DNA of 64,000 nt from Planctomycetota bacterium. GTDB taxonomy: Bacteria > Planctomycetota > UBA1135 > GCA-002748355. A model generated the notes under the pieces. It saw nothing but the letters and a program-made list of their open reading frames with translations, had not been told where the DNA came from and did not search any database. Every line of letters begins with the position of its first letter. The stretch's first letter is position 1. The stretch lies in NCBI GenBank assembly GCA_020638795.1, contig JACKHW010000004.1:186001-250000 (forward strand). The letters run 5' to 3'. The translations under genes were made by a program, and so were the position numbers. Shown piece after piece: positions 59,492-64,000 of the stretch.

Positions 59492-61918
59492 TCAACGTGG
59501 CCTGATCAACTCTTCGAAACGTGCATCGCCACGCAACGATTCGAGATCGTGGTCCTTGGCTGCCCATTCGCGCTGACGGTTGCGGGCCTTCTCGGTGGCG
59601 TGGTTCCACGTCAAGTCGAGCGCGAGATACTCGAGCGCCTCGCTCTTCTTGCCACTGAGCGCGTACGTGCACGCCATGTTGTAGTAGAGAGGCGGCGATG
59701 CGTCGACGGTCTCGAGGAGCGCGGCAGCTTCTTCGTACTTCTTGTCGCGAGCGAGATAGCAGGAGTACAGCACGCGATTGAACGGATTGTCCTCGAGCGC
59801 ATAGGCCTTGCGGCAGTGTTCGCGCGCGACATCGAGCTGTCCCAAGACGACATTGTGCAGCACCGCCATCGAGATGTGACCTGTCGCGAGACGCGACGCG
59901 AAGAACGATTCGGCTGCACGCGCATCGACGTAACGCTCGGGCGACTGGCGCACGTCGCGAAGCGACTCTTCGTAGTGCTCGAGGAATTTCTGAAGACTCG
60001 CCTTGGCACTCGCGGCGTTGCGGCGATCGATCTCGATACCAGCATGGTCGAACAAGTAACCGGCCCACGCCCGACGGTTGCTCCACAGACCGGCATGGTC
60101 CAGGTCTTCGATCAAGGACGCGAGGATCGTCGAAGCTTCGGCTTCGTCGCCGAGGCGATGCAAGAAGCGCGCGTACGCACCGGTCACGTCCAGATACGCG
60201 CGCTCGCGTGCTCCTTCGAGGCTCGGTCCGGGAGCCATGCCTGGCAACGGCAAGACACGTTCGGGCATCACCGACCACAGTCCCTCGACGAGTGCGCGGT
60301 AGCCACGTCGCGCTGCACGCCTGTGCGCTTCGAGCGCGTTCGCGTCCATGTGGACCTTCATCGATTCGTTGCCCTCGAGCGCGCGCTCGAGCACGTCGTA
60401 CGGACCACAGCGCATCGTGAGCGCGGCCTCCAAGTCCCCCGGCTCGCCAGCGGCCGCGAAGTCCCAATCCGACTCGAGCGATTGCACGACATCGCGCGCC
60501 TCACGGAACCAGCGCGCGGCTTCGGGATCATTACCCTCGAGCACGTAGAAGATCGCTCCGACGAGCAAGACCGACACCCTGCGACGACCGTGCGCGCGGA
60601 ACGCTCGTCCTGCGATGCCGCCCTCGCGAACGAATCGTCGATGCCTCAGGACGACTTCGTCTTCGCCGAGCGCCGGCTCGAGCTGACTGCGCCACGAATT
60701 CTGATACTGGAACTCGACCTCGGCAGCACCGAAGAAGGTCCCGCTCTCGCCCGACGACGCGTCGTCGCTCCACGACGAGTCGGACCTTTGGAGTGCTTCG
60801 CGCACGAACGACATCGGGTTCTCGCCACGAAGGTAGCTCGCGACAGCGTTCAAGAGCGAAGACTCGATCGCCACATCGCTCGCGTGATCCGATGCGCGAT
60901 GTTCGAGTTCTGCCAGCGCGAGCGCACACTTTCGATCATCGCCGGCGTCCATGACGGCCGCGTGCGCGGCCCGCACCGCCCACTCGAGATTCCCCGGATC
61001 GAAGTCGCGAAAGCGCTCGAAGAGCGTGACCCGTCGAGCATGCTCCTGCGCAGCGAAAAGGTCACGATCGAGGTCGACGACGAGTTGCTCGAACGCGGCA
61101 TGCACTGCCGGTGCCCTCGAACGACTCAAGCGATCGATCCGCCCCTCGAGAACGCGATCCGCGAGTCGGCGAAATGCGGGCAGGAGCGCGGGAGCGAGCC
61201 ATGGCGCATCGCGCTCGCAGTCGGAGAACAACGCATCGACGTACGGTCCGGCCGCACGGAGCTCGGCGAACGACCGTGCACAAGCGAGCAAGAGGTCTCG
61301 ATGACCACCCGCATCGACGAGCCGTCCGATCTCGGCAGCGAGTCCCTTCGCGGCGACGTCTATGTCGTACTTCGCGAGCGCGCGAGCGGCGACGAGGGCT
61401 TGATCTCCGTCTTCGCGCCGCACGAAATCGAGCAGCGCCATGGCTCGCGGCGTCTCGAAGTCGCGCACACCCTCGACGTCCCGACGGGCGAGCCACGAGA
61501 CGAGACGGCCGCGCGTCGCTTCGTCGCGTTCGCCGAGAAGTGCGACGAGGCGCTCTCCGGCGGATGCGGGTGCGAGTTCGAGCGCGAAGTCGACGATCCG
61601 AGGATCGACTCTCGGTGCGCCGCGATCGCCGCTCGAGGATTCGAGTCGCTGCTCGAGGAGTCGCAACATCGGTTCGACCGCGGGTGCCCCGAGCGCTCTC
61701 AGAGCGGCCTCGGCAGACTTGCGATCTTCGGGCACGCCGCCCGCGAACGATCGAACGAACTCTTCGATCGTGCGCTCGGTTGCTCCCGACTGTGCTCGCG
61801 GTGCACGCACACAACCGCCGAAGAACACGCCGGCAACCATCGCGACGACGATCGCATGCATCCGCGACCGCGCCGGTGTACCGCGACGACGAAGGGTCAC
61901 GTCAGCGTACGAGGACAT
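59492..61918 (-). CDS. HEAT/TPR-repeat lipoprotein
   Basis: 808 residues from the ATG at 61918 (alternative 61861). The signal ends in a lipobox (VFFGGC), so it is an envelope lipoprotein. Residues ~50-320 show HEAT-like helical repeats (AEAALRALGAPAVEPMLRLLEQ, DQALVAARALAKYDIDVAAKGLAAEI). The C-terminal third has TPR repeats (HISMAVLHNVVLGQLDVAREHCRKAYAL, NRVLYSCYLARDKKYEEAAALL, YNMACTYALSGKKSEALEYLALDL). No enzymatic motif. Its start overlaps the acetyltransferase gene by 17 nt. Confidence 0.72.
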   Translation of the reverse strand: MSSYADVTLRRRGTPARSRMHAIVVAMVAGVFFGGCVRAPRAQSGATERTIEEFVRSFAGGVPEDRKSAEAALRALGAPAVEPMLRLLEQRLESSSGDRGAPRVDPRIVDFALELAPASAGERLVALLGERDEATRGRLVSWLARRDVEGVRDFETPRAMALLDFVRREDGDQALVAARALAKYDIDVAAKGLAAEIGRLVDAGGHRDLLLACARSFAELRAAGPYVDALFSDCERDAPWLAPALLPAFRRLADRVLEGRIDRLSRSRAPAVHAAFEQLVVDLDRDLFAAQEHARRVTLFERFRDFDPGNLEWAVRAAHAAVMDAGDDRKCALALAELEHRASDHASDVAIESSLLNAVASYLRGENPMSFVREALQRSDSSWSDDASSGESGTFFGAAEVEFQYQNSWRSQLEPALGEDEVVLRHRRFVREGGIAGRAFRAHGRRRVSVLLVGAIFYVLEGNDPEAARWFREARDVVQSLESDWDFAAAGEPGDLEAALTMRCGPYDVLERALEGNESMKVHMDANALEAHRRAARRGYRALVEGLWSVMPERVLPLPGMAPGPSLEGARERAYLDVTGAYARFLHRLGDEAEASTILASLIEDLDHAGLWSNRRAWAGYLFDHAGIEIDRRNAASAKASLQKFLEHYEESLRDVRQSPERYVDARAAESFFASRLATGHISMAVLHNVVLGQLDVAREHCRKAYALEDNPFNRVLYSCYLARDKKYEEAAALLETVDASPPLYYNMACTYALSGKKSEALEYLALDLTWNHATEKARNRQREWAAKDHDLESLRGDARFEELIRPR

Positions 61919-62459
61919 AGCACACGTGAGATTCGACGATCGCGGGTTCTTCGAGCTCGAGGCCATCGAAGGCACGCGTGGGCGGCGGAGATTCCGCCTC
62001 GAAGCCGTGGTTCTCGAAGAACGCGATGGCGGCCTGATTGGCCCGAGCGACTCGTACCCAGAGGTTGACGCGCTCGTCACGCGCGAGTCGATCGGCGTGT
62101 GCGATCAGAACGCTCCCGACGCCGCAGCGCCGCCTCGCACTCAGGACGGCGATCGTGAGTTCGATGCCGAGTGGCGAACGATCGACGACCAGCAGACCGA
62201 CGGGCTCGTCGCCATCGAACGCAGCCAAGACGTCACGGCCGACGCACTCGGGAAGGCCGCCATCGTCGCCGCGTCGCGCGAAATCGAGCCAGGGGTCGCC
62301 TTCGAACGCGTCGAGGAGCTTCATCGCGCGCGGCCCGAACGCCTGCACGCGAATCTCGGTCGCTTCGATTCCATTCGCATCCAAGGGTGCCACGCGTGTC
62401 GAGAATAGCAGGTGCGAGGGGTCGCCGGCTGTCAGCAACGTCGCGAGGTCACCGTGCAC
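61902..62459 (-). CDS. GNAT-family N-acetyltransferase
   Basis: 185 residues. The GNAT acetyl-CoA motif is in LTIAVLSARRRCGVGSVLIAHADRLAR (motif A, RxxGxG-like) followed by VARANQAAIAFFENHGF (motif B). The N-terminal ~90 residues include a first half-domain with DAFEGDPWLDFARR. Substrate not predictable. GTG start at 62459; its 5' end overlaps the amidase gene by 11 nt. Confidence 0.8.
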   Translation of the reverse strand: MHGDLATLLTAGDPSHLLFSTRVAPLDANGIEATEIRVQAFGPRAMKLLDAFEGDPWLDFARRGDDGGLPECVGRDVLAAFDGDEPVGLLVVDRSPLGIELTIAVLSARRRCGVGSVLIAHADRLARDERVNLWVRVARANQAAIAFFENHGFEAESPPPTRAFDGLELEEPAIVESHVCYVLVR

Positions 62460-63120
62460 CGCGGATCCGCTCGATCACCCGCGTCAGGAGGGATCCGTCT
62501 TCGAGGAGCCGGTAGAGGTTGGCGCCGGGACACGAGGTCTTCGCGTAGTCGCGATGCCCTCGCAGCGACATCGGATCGATGTCGAGACTCGTCGAGAGCC
62601 AGGCGAGGACATGCACCGCAGCATCGAGTTGCGCCGCCGTCGGCTCCTCGCGCTCGAAGTCACCGAAGAGTTGGACCAGCGCGTGACCCCGCGTGTCGTA
62701 CTCGGTGTTGGTCGCACCGGCAATCCCGAGCGGGCGCCCCTCGAAAACGGTTCCGTCCGGCGCGATGAGGAAGTGGTAGGGCACATCGGGCCAGTGTTTC
62801 TCCCGCTGCCCCCAAAGCTGCAGGCGTCGCATCTTGTCTCGATAGTCCTCGCCGGGCTTCGTCGCGACACCCGCGTGATGCACTGTCAAACGCTCCGGCG
62901 TATGACGAAGCTCGGGTGCGAAGCGTCCTGGGGCCGAGCCCCACTCGCCTGCGGATACGATCACGGGCGCACCGATGACGGGCTGCTCGACCACAGGCGG
63001 CTGCGCGCTCCGACAACCAGCGAACAGAACCAGGAACCCTGCGAGGACGATCGGGGACTTTCGAGTTCGATACACGACGGGACCGAGTGGCGCCTGCGAA
63101 ACGGAGGACAAGCAGGGCAC
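62449..63120 (-). CDS. N-acetylmuramoyl-L-alanine amidase / PGRP lipoprotein
   Basis: 223 residues from a GTG at 63120 (a GTG at 63075 is a shorter alternative). A signal peptide with lipobox (LVLFAGC) precedes the Amidase_2/PGRP domain: LTVHHAGVATKPGEDY with the first zinc His, PYHFLIAPDGTVFEGRPLG, and GHRDYAKTSCPGANLY with the second zinc His and the Cys-type third ligand. It cleaves the muramoyl-L-alanine bond of peptidoglycan, at the envelope. That implies this organism keeps peptidoglycan. Confidence 0.9.
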   Translation of the reverse strand: MPCLSSVSQAPLGPVVYRTRKSPIVLAGFLVLFAGCRSAQPPVVEQPVIGAPVIVSAGEWGSAPGRFAPELRHTPERLTVHHAGVATKPGEDYRDKMRRLQLWGQREKHWPDVPYHFLIAPDGTVFEGRPLGIAGATNTEYDTRGHALVQLFGDFEREEPTAAQLDAAVHVLAWLSTSLDIDPMSLRGHRDYAKTSCPGANLYRLLEDGSLLTRVIERIRGAR

Positions 63121-63226
63121 GATAACCGCTCCGATCCACCCGACCCTTGACCTTCTGCGTGAGGGCCCTAACCTCTTCGCGCAACTGTCGGTTCTCGAGG
63201 CGATCCACGGTGTCCCAAGGTGAGCC

Positions 63227-63526
63227 TCACCGGCGGATCGTCGTGGTCCGCGGGCCGGGAATCGTCGGCCGGGTCGTCGCTTCGGCGAAGGGCGCGGCTC
63301 GCAGTGCCGAGGAGGACGGACCTCGCTGGATCGTGACCGTCGCGTTCGGGGGAATCCCGATGCGAGTCGGTTCGGGCGCGAGTTCTGTCCTCAGACCGTT
63401 TGCGAACTCGACGAGCTCGCTGCGCTGCGCGGCCGCGAGCATTCGTCGTTCGTCGCTCTCGGTGGGCGGCGCTGTGGCCGACAGGGTCCTCGAAGAAGAG
63501 CGAGCAGCTTCATGAACGGCGAGCAT
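63227..63526 (-). CDS. Possible small protein divergent from nusA (uncertain)
   Basis: 99 codons from an ATG at 63526, overlapping the first 15 nt of nusA on the other strand. Third positions are GC-biased like true genes here (GAGCTCGTCGAGTTCGCA), and the middle, AAQRSELVEFANGLRTELAPEPT, could form a helix, but no domain is recognised. The last 25 residues are Pro/Thr/Arg-rich. It may be real, or just the antisense of the nusA leader. No rimP gene, the usual neighbour of nusA, is seen in 63121-63511. Confidence 0.25.
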   Translation of the reverse strand: MLAVHEAARSSSRTLSATAPPTESDERRMLAAAQRSELVEFANGLRTELAPEPTRIGIPPNATVTIQRGPSSSALRAAPFAEATTRPTIPGPRTTTIRR

Positions 63527-64000
63527 CTGGTCCGCTACATCGACAGCATCCACCGCGACAAGGGCATCGACATCGAAGTCCTTTGGGTCGCGCTCGAGGA
63601 CGCCTTGATCGCGGCGATCAAGAAGCGCTACGACATGGACGATGACTTCACGCTGAGCTTCGATCGCGAATCCGGCAACCTCGAATGCGACTACGAGATC
63701 GACTTCGAGGAATTCGGTCGCATCTTCGCGATGACGGTCAAGCAGACCTGGTTCACGCGGATCAAGGAAGCCGAGCGCGACGTGCTCTTCAACGAGTGGG
63801 AAGCCAAGGTCGGCGATATCGTGACCGGCACTGCGCAGCGTTTCGAAGGGGACTCGGTCATCGTCAATCTCGGCAAGATCGAAGGCATCCTCCCCCGCTC
63901 CGAACGCGTTCGTGGCGAGAACTATCACGTCGGCGACCGCATCCGCGCACTGATCCTCGAGGTCAAGAAAGTCGGTCTGAAGGTCAAGGTCATCCTCTCG
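63512..64000 (+). CDS. nusA: Transcription elongation/termination factor NusA (partial)
   Basis: 163 codons visible, open to the right edge. N-terminal RNA-polymerase-binding domain: ALEDALIAAIKKRYDMDDDF and DFEEFGRIFAMTVKQTWFTRIKEAERDVLFNEW. The S1 domain begins at VGDIVTGTAQRFEGDSVIVNLGKIEGILPRSERV, then YHVGDRIRALILEVKK. This N-domain plus S1 order is diagnostic of NusA. The KH domains lie outside the window. Confidence 0.95.
   Translation, partial: MNGEHLVRYIDSIHRDKGIDIEVLWVALEDALIAAIKKRYDMDDDFTLSFDRESGNLECDYEIDFEEFGRIFAMTVKQTWFTRIKEAERDVLFNEWEAKVGDIVTGTAQRFEGDSVIVNLGKIEGILPRSERVRGENYHVGDRIRALILEVKKVGLKVKVILS

Noticed and set aside
63227..63928. Long minus-strand frame covering the start of nusA
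   Set aside because: The part beyond 63526 is just antisense to nusA, which matches a known family; only the short upstream part is kept, at low confidence.

Overview
This 64 kb window is very GC-rich, gene-dense chromosomal DNA from a diderm bacterium. It encodes Sec-exported and lipoproteins, a pseudopilin (type II secretion-like) operon, a muropeptide-type amidase lipoprotein and an Mrp-type antiporter. The mix is most like a Planctomycetota or related deep-branching lineage: deoC next to paired aldehyde dehydrogenases, a fused PilM-PilN protein, oversized jelly-roll pseudopilins, many ATGA-coupled genes, and few clear Shine-Dalgarno sequences. That assignment is inference; the window holds no rRNA and no tRNA that I could recognise.

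Layout. 1-2.6 kb: exported trypsin-fold peptidase (cut by the left edge) and a periplasmic-binding-type protein. 2.7-6.1 kb: deoC plus two aldehyde dehydrogenase paralogues, the second without its catalytic half. 6.1-7.8 kb: double universal stress protein and thpR. 7.9-10.9 kb: mobile patch. It contains a polypyrimidine tandem repeat, two inverted 138-140 nt palindromic repeats, a REP-associated tyrosine transposase (RAYT) and a decayed IS481-type transposase. 10.9-14.3 kb: selA, selD, EVE and OsmC genes. selD is itself a selenoprotein: its true start lies upstream of an in-frame UGA. 14.5-24 kb: recJ, a DUF368 lipid-phosphate transporter, SurA/PpiD-type chaperones, scpB and a zinc-ribbon protein. 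23.6-39.5 kb: a minus-strand pseudopilin operon (FHA protein, PilM-PilN, PilO, TPR protein, GspG, GspH, a 1713-residue GspK, GspJ, GspI). Most genes are joined by 1-11 nt overlaps. 39.8-50.3 kb: rsmE, an AAA+ unfoldase / binding protein / histidine kinase operon, rhomboid and SDH-type Clp-fold protease, Hsp20, a DTW-domain tRNA modification enzyme and an exported beta-propeller. 50.3-58.1 kb: a ten-gene Mrp/Mbh-like cation antiporter operon with three MrpD-type subunits and no full-length MrpA. 58.3-64 kb: rlmI-like methyltransferase, HEAT/TPR lipoprotein, GNAT acetyltransferase, amidase lipoprotein, and the start of nusA (cut by the right edge).

How it fits together. The pseudopilin operon can build a periplasmic pseudopilus and its inner-membrane platform (PilM/N/O). 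The ATPase, polytopic platform protein, prepilin peptidase and secretin are not in the window, so they must be encoded elsewhere or the system is unusual. selA and selD supply selenophosphate and Sec-tRNA; selB and selC are not present here. The Mrp operon is a self-contained Na+/H+ antiporter module. The strongest new observations are the UGA-containing selD, the pseudopilin operon with its giant GspK, and the RAYT bracketed by inverted palindromic repeats.
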